Source: a virus
DNA: 29,006 nucleotides
Virus record (IMG/VR): IMGVR_UViG_3300005617_000406
Span: 1-29,006 of that record
Strand: one strand, 5' to 3'
Position numbers and translations under genes: made by a program. This document shows, piece by piece, positions 5,186 through 13,923 of this stretch. Within the stretch, counting starts at the first letter, position 1; every line of letters begins with the position of its first letter. The notes under the pieces were generated by a model. The model was not told the DNA's origin. It ran no database searches and saw nothing but the letters and a program-made list of their open reading frames with translations.

Positions 5186-6423
5186 GGGGTTGTGTCCTCT
5201 TCCGTCTTCTGCGACGCGGCGAGCAGGCGCGCGAGGATCGCGGCCCGCGCCGACTGGGCCGGCCCCGTCGCGTGTTTCATCGCCTGCGCCCCGATCGACT
5301 TCAGCCACGCACTCCGATCGGCCAGCGCCCCGACGGCGAGCCCGGGATTTTTCACCATGCCGACAATCCCACTGAGGCCCATCGGATCGCGGTTCGCCGT
5401 GCGGCCGACGGCGCTTTCGAGCGCATCGCGCGTTGTCATCTGCCGCGCTTCCTGCTGCCAGAGCGGTTCGAGGTCGGGAATCTTCGCGCGCAGTTGCCCG
5501 GTGATCGATGCGCGCCCGGCCTTCTCGGCCTCGACCGTCGCCCCGCCGAGGCGGCCGAACTTCCCGCGCAGGTTCTTGCCGGTGTTGATCGCGAACTCGT
5601 GTGCGAGGTCCGCGGGCATCTGGGCCATGCCGGTCACCGGGTCGGACACGTGCGGGTTATTCGCGAAGTTCTCGCGGACGAGATTCACGGCGGCGGTGTC
5701 CGGCTGCGCGTTGATCTGCTTGCCGAACGTCTTCGCGTTGGTGTCGCCGATGGCCCGGGTCACGTCGAACGGATCGACGGTCACGCCCTGGCCGGCGCCG
5801 GCCTGAATCTTGGCGTGCGCGGCGGCGTCGGTGGCGTCGAGCGCCTCCTGGGCATTCCCCAGGCTGCGCGGCGAGACGATCCGGCCCTCGTCGAGCACGG
5901 CCTGCGCGATGGCCGACTTGGACGGAAACCCCGCGCCGGTGCGCGCCTTGACCAACGTCTCGGTCGGCTTCAGCGCGCTCTGCATCAAGCGCAGGGAGCC
6001 GCGCTTGAGCATCGGCGGCAGAACTTGGCCGGCGGCCAACTGCCCCGCGATACTCGTCAGCCCCCCGGCCGCGCCCGCCACGTCGCCGCGCACCAGATGG
6101 GCGATGGGCGTGTCGGGATTGATGCGTTGCGCCTCGATCGACCCGGAAATATCGGCCGAGCGGGCGGCGTTCTCGCCGATGCGCTTCAAAGTGTCGCGCG
6201 GATGCGAGACGGCATCCGCAATCGCGCCGGGCCAGGTCTGCACCTGCGGCAGCTTCGCGAGAAACTCCGAGCCGAAGCGGCTGAGCGCCGAGGGCGGTTC
6301 CGCGGCGGGGGGCTTTGCGCCGCCGCCGCCGAGGTGCGCGACGATGTCGGCCTCCGACGGCGGGCTGTCGGCTTCCACCTCGAACTTGCGCCCGTCGGTC
6401 AGCTCGACGTGATACTTCGGCAT
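5182..6423 (-). CDS. Probable virion protein, 413 aa
   Basis: The N-terminus (MPKYHVELTDGRKFEVEADSPPSEADIVAHL) looks like a small beta-grasp-style cap. A Gly/Pro-rich hinge follows, and then a mainly helical body with an Ala/Gly-rich hydrophobic stretch (LVRGDVAGAAGGLTSIAGQLAAGQVLPPML, about 110-140) that could insert in a membrane. This arrangement is seen in internal or ejected virion proteins of short-tailed phages, but I recognise no specific family. It is the last of four large proteins lying between the fibre-like protein and the holin-like protein. Its ATG overlaps the upstream TAA by one base. Confidence 0.75.
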   Translation of the reverse strand: MPKYHVELTDGRKFEVEADSPPSEADIVAHLGGGGAKPPAAEPPSALSRFGSEFLAKLPQVQTWPGAIADAVSHPRDTLKRIGENAARSADISGSIEAQRINPDTPIAHLVRGDVAGAAGGLTSIAGQLAAGQVLPPMLKRGSLRLMQSALKPTETLVKARTGAGFPSKSAIAQAVLDEGRIVSPRSLGNAQEALDATDAAAHAKIQAGAGQGVTVDPFDVTRAIGDTNAKTFGKQINAQPDTAAVNLVRENFANNPHVSDPVTGMAQMPADLAHEFAINTGKNLRGKFGRLGGATVEAEKAGRASITGQLRAKIPDLEPLWQQEARQMTTRDALESAVGRTANRDPMGLSGIVGMVKNPGLAVGALADRSAWLKSIGAQAMKHATGPAQSARAAILARLLAASQKTEEDTTP

Positions 6424-7583
6424 TACTTGATTTCCGTGATCGACTTGATCTTCACGCTGCTCGTCGCGGCCGGCGGCGGCGGCGGGGCTTTCCCGGTCCC
6501 GAGATCGCCCTCATCGAAGATGTCGGCCGTGTCGATCTGGTAGCGGCGCGCCAGGCTGTCGATCCGCTTCTTGTCGCTGTCGGCGAAGTGGTGCATCCCG
6601 TCGGCCATCTGCTGCGCCAGCGTGACGAAGGTTTCGAGATCCTTGATCGGCACGCCGGGGCCGCCCTGCGTGATGCGCTGCCCGATGCCCTGGAGCCGGC
6701 CCATCAGCGCCACACCCTGCGGCGTGCGGTTGAACTCGCTCTCGCGCACGACCGAGGTCGGGTCGAGGATCTTGTTGAACTCGTTGATCACGACCTGCGA
6801 CCCGGCGTTGACGTCGCCGCGTTTTGCCGCCTCGAGCCCCTGTTCCATCTTCTGCACGTGAACGCCGATTTCCCGCACGGGCTTGATCGCCTTCTGCCAG
6901 TTGCCCTGCAGATCCTTGGTGGCGCGGAACGATTGCGCGGGCGTCAGCGACGACCCGCCGCCCTGACTGGCCCGCGCGCCTTTGAGATCGGCGAGCTGTT
7001 GCGCGATGCTGTTCTTCCAGTCCTGCTGCTCGCTGCGGTCTTTGAGCGCCGCATCGGCGCGGAGGTTGTCCGCCGTGCGATCCGACTGCAGCGCCGCGTC
7101 ATTCTGCTGCTTGGTGCTCGCGCCTTTCAGGAACAGCCGCCCCTTCATCGTCGGGCTACTGGCGATCGTCCCCGGCAGATCGCCCACCGGCGGCGCATCG
7201 TTCGCCAGGAGACTCGCCGGCGCCTCGGGCGTCGGGATCCCCTTGGCCGTCAAGAGCGAGCCGCGGCCCCCGGTCTGCAACATCGCGACGCCGGGATCCG
7301 AGCCGGGCATCACCGTCCCGCTCGGAATCTGATCGGCGAGCGCAGACGCCCGCCCGACCGATCGATCGAGATCGGCCGCCTGGTGTTCGCGCACCGTCTC
7401 GGCCAACCGGTCGCTGCGATCGGTATCGGTCTGATCGAGCCGCCGCGTCTGCAGGCCGTTCTCGAACTGCTGCTGTTGCTGCAGATCGGCATAGTGCTTG
7501 GCCGCGATCCGCTGCTTGAGCAGTTCGCGAAAGCCGTCCGCCGCCGCCGAGGCGCCGTAGGCGCCGGAGAGTCCAAGTCCCAC
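6423..7583 (-). CDS. Probable internal/ejection virion protein, 386 aa
   Basis: The protein is largely helical and glutamine-rich near the start (HYADLQQQQQFENGLQTRRL, about 30-50), with long charged coiled-coil stretches. A conserved-looking segment at about 265-320 (INEFNKILDPTSVVRESEF...GVPIKDLETFV) resembles a motif I have seen in unannotated virion-associated proteins of many phages. Helical, Gln-rich proteins downstream of the nozzle gene are typically carried inside the capsid and ejected with the DNA. The start is a GTG with a good GAGGAG ribosome site seven bases upstream. Confidence 0.8.
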   Translation of the reverse strand: MGLGLSGAYGASAAADGFRELLKQRIAAKHYADLQQQQQFENGLQTRRLDQTDTDRSDRLAETVREHQAADLDRSVGRASALADQIPSGTVMPGSDPGVAMLQTGGRGSLLTAKGIPTPEAPASLLANDAPPVGDLPGTIASSPTMKGRLFLKGASTKQQNDAALQSDRTADNLRADAALKDRSEQQDWKNSIAQQLADLKGARASQGGGSSLTPAQSFRATKDLQGNWQKAIKPVREIGVHVQKMEQGLEAAKRGDVNAGSQVVINEFNKILDPTSVVRESEFNRTPQGVALMGRLQGIGQRITQGGPGVPIKDLETFVTLAQQMADGMHHFADSDKKRIDSLARRYQIDTADIFDEGDLGTGKAPPPPPAATSSVKIKSITEIK

Positions 7584-7597
7584 AGGTCCGCTCCTCT

Positions 7598-8449
7598 TCA
7601 GCGCCAGTCTTCGAAGTCGTCGCCGTTGCCGCTCCCGCCGCCGCCTTTGTTCACCCAGTTCCAGTACTCATCCATCACGTCGACCTGTTGGCCGGGGAGT
7701 TGCGCCGGGTCGACCGGATCGCCGGTGTTGCCGTAGTTTTCCGGCCACTGATCGAGGAACTGATCGGTCGTGACGTCGGCCTCCGGCAGGTCGGGATCCC
7801 AGAGCTTCGGGTCGCGGCCTTCGGGATCCTCGGGGTCCGCCCAGCCGGTGAAGTCGCGGCCGAACGACGGCCCGGTCAACGCGCCGCCCGCCGACGGTTT
7901 GTCCCCCTGCACGCTGCCGCCGCTGCCGCCGCGGATCTTGTCCGCCAGGGCTTTGAGGAGTTTCCCGATGTCGCCGCCCGCCCCGCCGAGCGATCCCGCC
8001 GCGCCGGCCGCTTTGAGGAGCTTGTCCAAGGCGCTTTCGTTCGGGAGCGGCGCGAGCACCGGCGCCGCGGGGAGCGCGAAGCTCGGACTCTTGACGCGGG
8101 CGCCCGCCACCTGGGCGAGGTCCGCGCCGGCTTGCCGCGTCGCCGGGCCGAAGTTCGCGGGGGTCAAGCCTCCCGTCGATTGCGGCACCGGGATATTGCC
8201 GACCTGCTGCGTCGCGCCGGTCCAGGCGAAGGGCTTGATGTTCGCCATCGTGTCGCCCTGCGCCGTCTGCTGGGCGCTGAGCGCCGGGCCTTGCAGCGCG
8301 GCCTGCATCCGCGTGCGGAAGATGTCGGAGGCGGCGCGGGCCTGCTCCTGATTGACGCCCGCTTCGGTGACGCGCCCCTGCGCGCGCGCCTTTTCGATGT
8401 CGGCGAGGATCGAGCCGATGGATCCGATGGTGTCAGCGGTATCAGCCAT
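7598..8449 (-). CDS. Probable virion protein, 283 aa, Gly/Pro/Asp-rich
   Basis: The N-terminal part (IGSILADIEKARAQGRVTEAGVNQEQARAASDIFRTRMQAAL) is helical. It is followed by a low-complexity Gln/Pro/Gly region, a Gly-rich hydrophobic hinge (AAGAAGSLGGAGGDIGKLL) and a very acidic C-terminus (DPEDPEGRDPKLWDPD..., ending GGGGSGNGDDFEDWR). I recognise no family. AAGG lies seven bases before the ATG. The position among large, helical, disordered proteins suggests a capsid-internal or tail-associated component. Confidence 0.75.
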   Translation of the reverse strand: MADTADTIGSIGSILADIEKARAQGRVTEAGVNQEQARAASDIFRTRMQAALQGPALSAQQTAQGDTMANIKPFAWTGATQQVGNIPVPQSTGGLTPANFGPATRQAGADLAQVAGARVKSPSFALPAAPVLAPLPNESALDKLLKAAGAAGSLGGAGGDIGKLLKALADKIRGGSGGSVQGDKPSAGGALTGPSFGRDFTGWADPEDPEGRDPKLWDPDLPEADVTTDQFLDQWPENYGNTGDPVDPAQLPGQQVDVMDEYWNWVNKGGGGSGNGDDFEDWR

Positions 8450-8465
8450 GTGTTAGCCTTCGCGG

Positions 8466-8786
8466 ATGAACAGACGGGACTTCTTCGGTCACACGGCTGG
8501 CGTCGTGCTGTTCGGCGCGACGGCGAAACATGCCCAGGCCGGAGCCCACTTCGGCCGCGACGCCCCGCCCGCCGATTTTCCGGAGTTCAACTGGATCCAA
8601 TTTCAAGACGCGATCAGCGGCATCGTGCCGATGCGCGGCGACCATCTCGTCTCGTGCGCGGATGGCCTCTACAGATTGCGCGGCTGCGAGGGGCCATTCA
8701 AGATTGACGAGCGCGATCCGCGGCGTCTCTGGATCAGGCATGTGCGCTGGGACATGACGCAAGTCGAGTTGTGGCATCGACACTGA
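8466..8786 (+). CDS. Small Tat-signal exported protein on the opposite strand
   Basis: This 106-residue frame starts MNRRDFFGHTAGVVLFGATAKHAQA, a twin-arginine leader (RRDFF, hydrophobic core, AQA cleavage site). The mature part (FPEFNWIQFQDAISGIVPMRGDH...VELWHRH) has two cysteines and no known domain. Codon-position composition favours this strand: by my count G+C is about 65%, 46% and 79% at positions 1, 2 and 3, the normal coding order here, and it is reversed for the opposite frame. There is no ribosome site and no clear promoter. A competing - strand frame (8442-8795) overlaps the upstream stop in an ATGA junction, so the strand is not settled. If real, it is an exported cargo protein inserted in the virion operon. 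Confidence 0.5.
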   Translation: MNRRDFFGHTAGVVLFGATAKHAQAGAHFGRDAPPADFPEFNWIQFQDAISGIVPMRGDHLVSCADGLYRLRGCEGPFKIDERDPRRLWIRHVRWDMTQVELWHRH

Positions 8787-8791
8787 GGCCT

Positions 8792-10111
8792 TCATGGTCC
8801 CGTCACGTTCTGCGAGGCCATCGCGTTGAGATAGGCCGAGTATTTGCCCATGTCGACCCCCATGCCTTCGCGGCGCAGGGTCGCGTCGAGATTCGCCAAC
8901 TGGAGTTGCAGGCTGCGCGCCGTCTCTGAATCCCCCGATTGCAGCGCCATCTGCAGATAGCCCTGGAGCTCGGCGCGGCGCGACTGGACTTCCTTCATGA
9001 TGAGATTGGCGCGCAGACTCGCCTGCGCCCCGGTCGCGCGCTCGTTGCTCTGCTGGATGCCTTGGTTGAGCGCGTTGGTGTCCAGCCCGCCGCCGCCTTG
9101 GCCGTAGAGATGCTCGGCCAGGGCGGTGCGTTCCTTGTCCATCCCCCGCGAGTTTTCGTCGCGCATGGCGGTGACGGCGCCGGCAATGCCGCTGCTGGTC
9201 TCGTTCACCGGTTCCCCCGCGGCGCGGATGCGCTCGAGGAGCTGCTGGCGGATCTGATCCGTCCACGCGCTCGTGCCGGTGGTCGTCTGGGTGCCCGACG
9301 GTTGGTAGAGCGCGTCGGTGCCGGTCGGAGCCGCGACGAGGCCCGTCGTCGTTGGCGCCTGAATGCCCGCGTTCAGATTCTTCGGCGTGTGCTGGTCGCC
9401 GCCGCCGGTGTGATAGACGCCTTTGGCGTCGTAGCCGGTATCGACCCCCGTCCCGCCGAGGTTTTTGTCGAGCCGGTCGCGCATGTACGCCCAGTCGCCG
9501 GTCTCCACCCCGCGGCGCAGCCAGTAGGCGCGATCGCGGAAGCCGGAGCCCTCGCCGCCGTCGGTGACGCCGTACTTGGCGAAGAGCGCGTCGATCTCGG
9601 CTTCGGGGCCGCTCCCCGCCGCCGCCGCGCCGGTGGTCGCGCCCGCCGTCGCGTTGCCGTCCGTGCCGTAGATGTAGTCGGCCGTCCGCTGCGCTTCCTC
9701 CCGGCTCACGCCGCTGGCAATCGTCTCCTGCAGGAATTGCTGTTTCGTCCGCGTGTTGCCCGCCTGGTTGTGCGCGCCGCCCGTCGTGGCCCCGCCGCCG
9801 CTCCCCGCCCCGGCCGTGGTGACGCCCGTCGTGTCGTCGTAGACCGTGTCGCTCCGGGTGTCGGTCGGGGCGGCGATCACCGGGGCCGGCGTCACGGGGT
9901 CCGGCGTGGGCAGCGGGGTCGGCGTCGGCTGATCCGCCGTGGGATCCTCGTCGCCGGCGCGCCAGGTGCCGCCGCCGCCGCCGCTGGCGGTCTGCACGAA
10001 GTTGGCGGTCTGCAGCGTGTCCTGGCCGGCGCCGCCGCCGAGTTGCGCGGCGATCCGCTGCTTGAGCCGCTCGCCGTCGTCCGTGGCCGCCTCGTCGTCG
10101 TCTCGGATCAT
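8792..10111 (-). CDS. Large low-complexity virion protein, 439 aa
   Basis: The start (MIRDDDEAATDDGERLKQRIAAQL) is acidic. A Gly- and Pro/Thr-rich region follows (PTPTPLPTPDPVTPAP at about 60-80, then repeated TTGG/GAG stretches), then folded helical parts (KQQFLQETIASGVSREEAQRTADYIYG; EIDALFAKYGVT) and a C-terminal helical, Gln-rich part (MKEVQSRRAELQGYLQMALQSGDSETARSLQLQLANLDATLRREG). It reads as a virion or ejection protein. The frame is open for another 128 codons upstream, but the ATG at 10111 is chosen because it overlaps the previous TGA by one base. Confidence 0.75.
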   Translation of the reverse strand: MIRDDDEAATDDGERLKQRIAAQLGGGAGQDTLQTANFVQTASGGGGGTWRAGDEDPTADQPTPTPLPTPDPVTPAPVIAAPTDTRSDTVYDDTTGVTTAGAGSGGGATTGGAHNQAGNTRTKQQFLQETIASGVSREEAQRTADYIYGTDGNATAGATTGAAAAGSGPEAEIDALFAKYGVTDGGEGSGFRDRAYWLRRGVETGDWAYMRDRLDKNLGGTGVDTGYDAKGVYHTGGGDQHTPKNLNAGIQAPTTTGLVAAPTGTDALYQPSGTQTTTGTSAWTDQIRQQLLERIRAAGEPVNETSSGIAGAVTAMRDENSRGMDKERTALAEHLYGQGGGGLDTNALNQGIQQSNERATGAQASLRANLIMKEVQSRRAELQGYLQMALQSGDSETARSLQLQLANLDATLRREGMGVDMGKYSAYLNAMASQNVTGP

Positions 10112-10761
10112 CACGCCACCTCGTAGAACATCTCGCCGTTGATCGACGTCGTGCCCGCCGCCGCCGCGAAGTTCGCCGCGTCCTGGCGGATGAAGAAGAT
10201 CGACCGCGGATTCTGCGCCGGGTCGACCACCGCTTCGCCCGGCACGAGGACGCCGTTGTCGCTCAGCCGAATCGCGACGCGGGTCAGGGTCACCGCCTGG
10301 AAGAAGTCCGTCGGGAGCCGCAGGATCAACTGCGTGTTGAGCGGCGCCGCGACCGTCGTCAGCCCGATGTTGAAGACGAGAAACACGGTCTTGCCCACCA
10401 CCATGTACTTGATCGTCGCCAGCGTCGGGCTGACCGTCCACGTCATCGTGCCGAGGCCGACAAAGGCCAGCGTGCTGAAGGGCAGCGGGATCCATTCCCC
10501 CAGCGGCGTCCGGCGCCCGTGTTCGCTGATCGACCCGCTCGCCGTGATCGTCTTGTGCGTGTCGTCGAGGTTGTGCTCGGTGTGATAGCCGGCGCCGATC
10601 GTCGCGACGAGGTTGGTCAACTGCAGGGCGAGGAACCCGCGCAGGACACTGAGCACGCCGGGCGTCGCCTCGCCGGGCGCGTCCGCCGCGGGCCGGTCCT
10701 CGCCGCCGGGCCGGTCCTCGACGCCGCGAATCTGCGTGATGTAGGCGAGGCCCAGTTTCAT
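10111..10761 (-). CDS. Tail-fibre-like beta-domain protein, 216 aa
   Basis: After a Pro/Gly/Asp-rich N-terminus, residues about 40-75 hold a short helix and strand. The rest is a beta-rich domain (SGSISEHGRRTPLGEWIPLPFSTLAFV..., TIKYMVVGKTVFLVFNIGLTTV...RLPTDFF..., ending INGEMFYEV). This pattern of beta strands resembles a jelly-roll domain I have seen in uncharacterised fibre or base proteins of environmental phages; that comparison is from memory. It is translated from an ATGA junction directly after the nozzle-like gene, where receptor-binding or tail-tip parts are often encoded. Confidence 0.75.
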   Translation of the reverse strand: MKLGLAYITQIRGVEDRPGGEDRPAADAPGEATPGVLSVLRGFLALQLTNLVATIGAGYHTEHNLDDTHKTITASGSISEHGRRTPLGEWIPLPFSTLAFVGLGTMTWTVSPTLATIKYMVVGKTVFLVFNIGLTTVAAPLNTQLILRLPTDFFQAVTLTRVAIRLSDNGVLVPGEAVVDPAQNPRSIFFIRQDAANFAAAAGTTSINGEMFYEVA

Positions 10762-12692
10762 CCGCTCACCGGATCGTGTTTGGTGAAGGGGAGGACGAGC
10801 CGATCGAGCGACCAGGCGGCGGCGAGCGCCGTCGCGTCGCCGACCTGATGCTGCACGAAACTGACATCCTCGGCGAGCCCCGTCCCCTCGAAGACCCGCG
10901 TCACCCGCGTCTCGCTGCCCACCGCCGTCAGGAGCGCCGTGCCGGTCTTCGTCGTCAGGCCGAAATCACCGGTCACGGTGTCGGTAATGGTCGCCGCCGT
11001 CAACGCCTTGGCGAGCAGGATCGAATCGCCAATCTCGCCGTAGAAGCCCGGCCCGCCCGGCTCATAGGCTTTCGTGACGATGTAGGACTGATAGACGGCG
11101 CCGTTGTCGGTGACGTTGCTGCTGTCGGCGCGCCAGATGAGGACCGGCGTCAGGCTCGGCCCGAGATAGGGTTTCAGATCGCGCGACATCGCCGCACCGA
11201 TCGTCTTGCTGAACATCACCGCGCAGCGCGTGTTCGCCAGCGGATCGGAGGACGGCACGCGCGTCCACCCATCGGTGTTGATGTCGAGGATGTTGAGCGT
11301 GTTCGGGTCGTTGCTCGACCCGGTCGCCCACCAGAACCACACCTGCCGCTTGTCGGCGTGATAGACCGTCACGGCGACGCGCTTGGTGGCCGAGAGATTG
11401 ACCGTCGCCGTCGGGCCGAGGACGTAGTCCTCCATGTTGCGCCCGAGGTATTCGAGGCCGCTGAGCGACCAGCGATAGGCGCCGCGATGCGACATCCAGT
11501 AGAGGGCCGCATTGCCGCGTTTGTCGTCCGCCCGGCAGATGCTCGGAAAACTGATGGCGCCGATACTCTTGCTGATCGCTTCCGCCCGGTAGGGCTGGGC
11601 GACCGCGCCGGTCGACGTCAGGTGCCAGATCTGCCGGTCCTTGAAGGCAAAGAACGTCCCGAAGACCGGGCCGCAGAGCCCCGTCGGCGAGCCGGAATCG
11701 TTCTCGTCGAGGCCCAGGCGGTAGTTGGTCGTCGTGTCGACGCGCTCTTCGTCGAAGACGTCGAGCGAGCCGATCACCGCCGAGAGTTCGATGTCGTCCT
11801 GTTTGTTGGTCGTGACCCAGTTGCCGAACCCGAGGATGCGCGCCTGATCCGCGGCGATAAACTTGTAGGACTTCTGCAACTGATACGTCCCGGTCAACGC
11901 GCTCAGGACGCCGGTGTCGTAGGTGTAGGGCGATTGCGAATCGTCATAGAACGTCGTCCCGATCGCCACCGTCGCGATCCGGTAGAACGTGACGCCGTCG
12001 ATCCCGGCTTCGATCTCCCAGTGCGTCTCGCCTTCGTTGACGACGGTGGCCTGGGTGACGCGCAGGGCCGCCCCGGCGCCGGACGGGACAAAATTCGAGG
12101 CGGCCGACGGTTCGGAGCGCCGCACGGTGATGCCGCTGCGTTGTTCGGTGTTGCGCTGGCGATAGAAGCGCTGGACCGCCGCATAGGCGCCGGCGCCGGT
12201 ATTGGCGAGCGTCGGCCCCGCGGCGGGCGCCGCCAGCCCGGTGCGCCGGATGCTGTTACTGACCGGATCCCAGCAGTGGAGGCGATCGACCGCCGACTTG
12301 TAGGCCAGGAACAACTTGCCGTTGATCGTGGCGCTGGTCACGTCCCAGCCGTTGCCGGTTGGGACATCCTTGATCGTCGGGGTGCTCCACGTCGTCCCGC
12401 CCGCCAGGCGGTTGATGATCGGCGTCGCGGCATCGTCCACGGCCCAGAGCTCGGCGAGCGTTTCATCCGTCCCGGGGACATGGCGGAAGAGCGAGGAGAT
12501 CGTCCCGGTGAAGGTCGTATTGACCATCCCGGCGACGTCGAGGCCGCCGCGCTTGCGGCCCAGGCGCGAGCGGAAGAAGTCGACATTGACCGCATCGGCG
12601 CATTCGGTGTCCTTGATGGCCCACGGATCGTCGGCGCCGTTGCGCCCGCCGCGCAAATCGTCGATGACGAGGCGGCCTTTGCTATCGCCCAC
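10758..12692 (-). CDS. Tail nozzle / DNA-stabilisation-like protein, 644 aa
   Basis: The N-terminus (GRLVIDDLRGGRNGADDPWAIKDTECADAVNVDFFRSRLGRKRGG) resembles the opening of short-tailed-phage tail proteins (P22 gp10 / T7 gp12 type), whose beta-propeller body forms the end of the tail tube. Repeated beta blades are visible with aromatic turns (WDVTSATINGKLFLAYKSAVDRLHCWDP; FFAFKDRQIWHLTSTG; AALYWMSHRGAYRWSLSG). Length and position (adaptor, small gene, this gene) fit a nozzle. Its start overlaps the preceding 87-residue gene by 11 nt. Confidence 0.75.
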   Translation of the reverse strand: MGDSKGRLVIDDLRGGRNGADDPWAIKDTECADAVNVDFFRSRLGRKRGGLDVAGMVNTTFTGTISSLFRHVPGTDETLAELWAVDDAATPIINRLAGGTTWSTPTIKDVPTGNGWDVTSATINGKLFLAYKSAVDRLHCWDPVSNSIRRTGLAAPAAGPTLANTGAGAYAAVQRFYRQRNTEQRSGITVRRSEPSAASNFVPSGAGAALRVTQATVVNEGETHWEIEAGIDGVTFYRIATVAIGTTFYDDSQSPYTYDTGVLSALTGTYQLQKSYKFIAADQARILGFGNWVTTNKQDDIELSAVIGSLDVFDEERVDTTTNYRLGLDENDSGSPTGLCGPVFGTFFAFKDRQIWHLTSTGAVAQPYRAEAISKSIGAISFPSICRADDKRGNAALYWMSHRGAYRWSLSGLEYLGRNMEDYVLGPTATVNLSATKRVAVTVYHADKRQVWFWWATGSSNDPNTLNILDINTDGWTRVPSSDPLANTRCAVMFSKTIGAAMSRDLKPYLGPSLTPVLIWRADSSNVTDNGAVYQSYIVTKAYEPGGPGFYGEIGDSILLAKALTAATITDTVTGDFGLTTKTGTALLTAVGSETRVTRVFEGTGLAEDVSFVQHQVGDATALAAAWSLDRLVLPFTKHDPVSG

Positions 12693-12945
12693 GCGCCCCC
12701 TTGTCGGCGGCCAGGGCCGCGCGAATGGCGTGGACGTCGGCGCGTTGCACGAGCCCCGGGGGGACGCGCACCGCGCGATAGTCGTTCGGGTGCAGGTCGG
12801 TCACCTCGACATAGAGATTCCCCGCCGCGTCGCTCGGCACGGTCAGCCCCTCGGCGACTTCGACGATCGCGGCGACACTGCCGTCCGGCGCCAGGCGCGC
12901 ATACTGGCGAAATTCGCGGCCGTCGTGGGTGTCGGGCAGGCCCAT
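12682..12945 (-). CDS. Small hypothetical protein between adaptor and nozzle, 87 aa
   Basis: The protein (GREFRQYARLAPDGSVAAIVEVAEGL...NLYVEVTDLHPNDYRAVRVPPGLV) is beta-rich at the start and ends in a basic helix (VHAIRAALAADKGARGR). I recognise no family. It starts three bases after the adaptor stop and overlaps the nozzle-like start by 11 nt, so it is tightly coupled to both. A minor head-tail or tail-associated part is likely from position only. Confidence 0.75.
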   Translation of the reverse strand: MGLPDTHDGREFRQYARLAPDGSVAAIVEVAEGLTVPSDAAGNLYVEVTDLHPNDYRAVRVPPGLVQRADVHAIRAALAADKGARGR

Positions 12946-12948
12946 CGG

Positions 12949-13923
12949 TCAGCTCCCTGCCGGATACATCGGCCCGAGCGACGACCAGCGCACCGGGATG
13001 GGGCGCAGGGTCGCGATCCGGTCGCCGTCGTTCAAGACCCAACTCCGCAGCGCGTTCTGCCCCTTGAGATACTCGACGCGGGCGAGTGAGTAGCGGGCAT
13101 CGTCTTTGAGTTCGTATTCCTTCATCCGCGCGCCGAGCGCGATCACGTAGTGGAAGTCGGGCGGCAGGAGCGGTTCGTCCGTGTCGTTGACCAAATCGAA
13201 GATCGTGCGCGTCGCGTCAATCGTCTGCACGACCGCCGCCGTCGGGACCGGGAACCACTCGATCGCGAGATAGCGCGCCGCACTCTGCCCGGGGGCAATG
13301 CGCGCGAGTTCGTTCCCCGCCGCGGCGGCATCGAAGAGCGAGATGAAGCCGACGGTCGTCGCGAGGTTGAGATAGACCTTCGCCACTTCGAGGATGTCCG
13401 TCCGCGTGCCCAGCGCGACGCGTGTCGTGCCCGTCAGCGTCGTGCCCGCGACCACCGGGATGTGCGGATAGCCGCCGGTCACGACCGCTTCGACGAAGAC
13501 CTTCTGTGTCGTGTCACTCGCGGAGGAACTGACCGCCCACAGGCCGGTCGCCGCCGCCGGTTGGAACTGCACCGGCTGATAGCCGGCAATGGCGTACTGC
13601 AGCGGGAACCCGCCGGTGAACGCTTGCGCCGGATCCCAACTCCGGAGTTCCGACAACGGCACTTGCGTCAGGACGTGGTTATTGGTGCGGTCGACGATCT
13701 TGCGGATGCGCGCGACGGCTTGCGGCAGACCCGAGCGCGCCACGTTCGCCGTCGTCGTCACCGTCAGGACGTCGTCGCGCAAGCGTTCGATGCCGGGCAG
13801 CGTCAGGAGCTCCCGGTGCGACTCGTTGCAGTAGGCTTTGATCCGATCCGAGACCGCCGTCGCGGGCGTCGTCTGGAACCGCAGCCGCCGATAACAATCC
13901 GCGAGGATGGACGCGAAGGTCAC
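12949..13923 (-). CDS. Head-to-tail adaptor-like protein, 324 aa
   Basis: The N-terminal MTFASILADCYRRLRFQTTPATAVSDRIKAYCNESHRELLTLPG is the kind of helical start seen in phage adaptor proteins (P22 gp4 / gp6-like), which ring the portal after packaging and receive the nozzle. A beta-rich middle (YPHIPVVAGTTLTGTTRVALGTRTDILEVAKV) is inserted, and the C-terminal part (PDFHYVIALGARMKEYELKDDARYSLARVEYLKG) is helical, again like adaptors. The start is GTG directly after the upstream TAA (TAAGTG). The order capsid, adaptor, nozzle supports the assignment. Confidence 0.8.
   Translation of the reverse strand: MTFASILADCYRRLRFQTTPATAVSDRIKAYCNESHRELLTLPGIERLRDDVLTVTTTANVARSGLPQAVARIRKIVDRTNNHVLTQVPLSELRSWDPAQAFTGGFPLQYAIAGYQPVQFQPAAATGLWAVSSSASDTTQKVFVEAVVTGGYPHIPVVAGTTLTGTTRVALGTRTDILEVAKVYLNLATTVGFISLFDAAAAGNELARIAPGQSAARYLAIEWFPVPTAAVVQTIDATRTIFDLVNDTDEPLLPPDFHYVIALGARMKEYELKDDARYSLARVEYLKGQNALRSWVLNDGDRIATLRPIPVRWSSLGPMYPAGS

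Noticed and set aside
8442-8795. A - strand frame of 117 codons coupled by ATGA to the upstream gene
   Set aside because: Kept only as an alternative to the + strand Tat-signal frame: codon-position composition is inverted for this frame and the product shows no recognisable feature. The ATGA overlap means it is not excluded.
10776-13067. A + strand open frame of more than 700 codons
   Set aside because: It is the mirror of the nozzle-like gene, with Arg/Pro-rich composition and no start signal.
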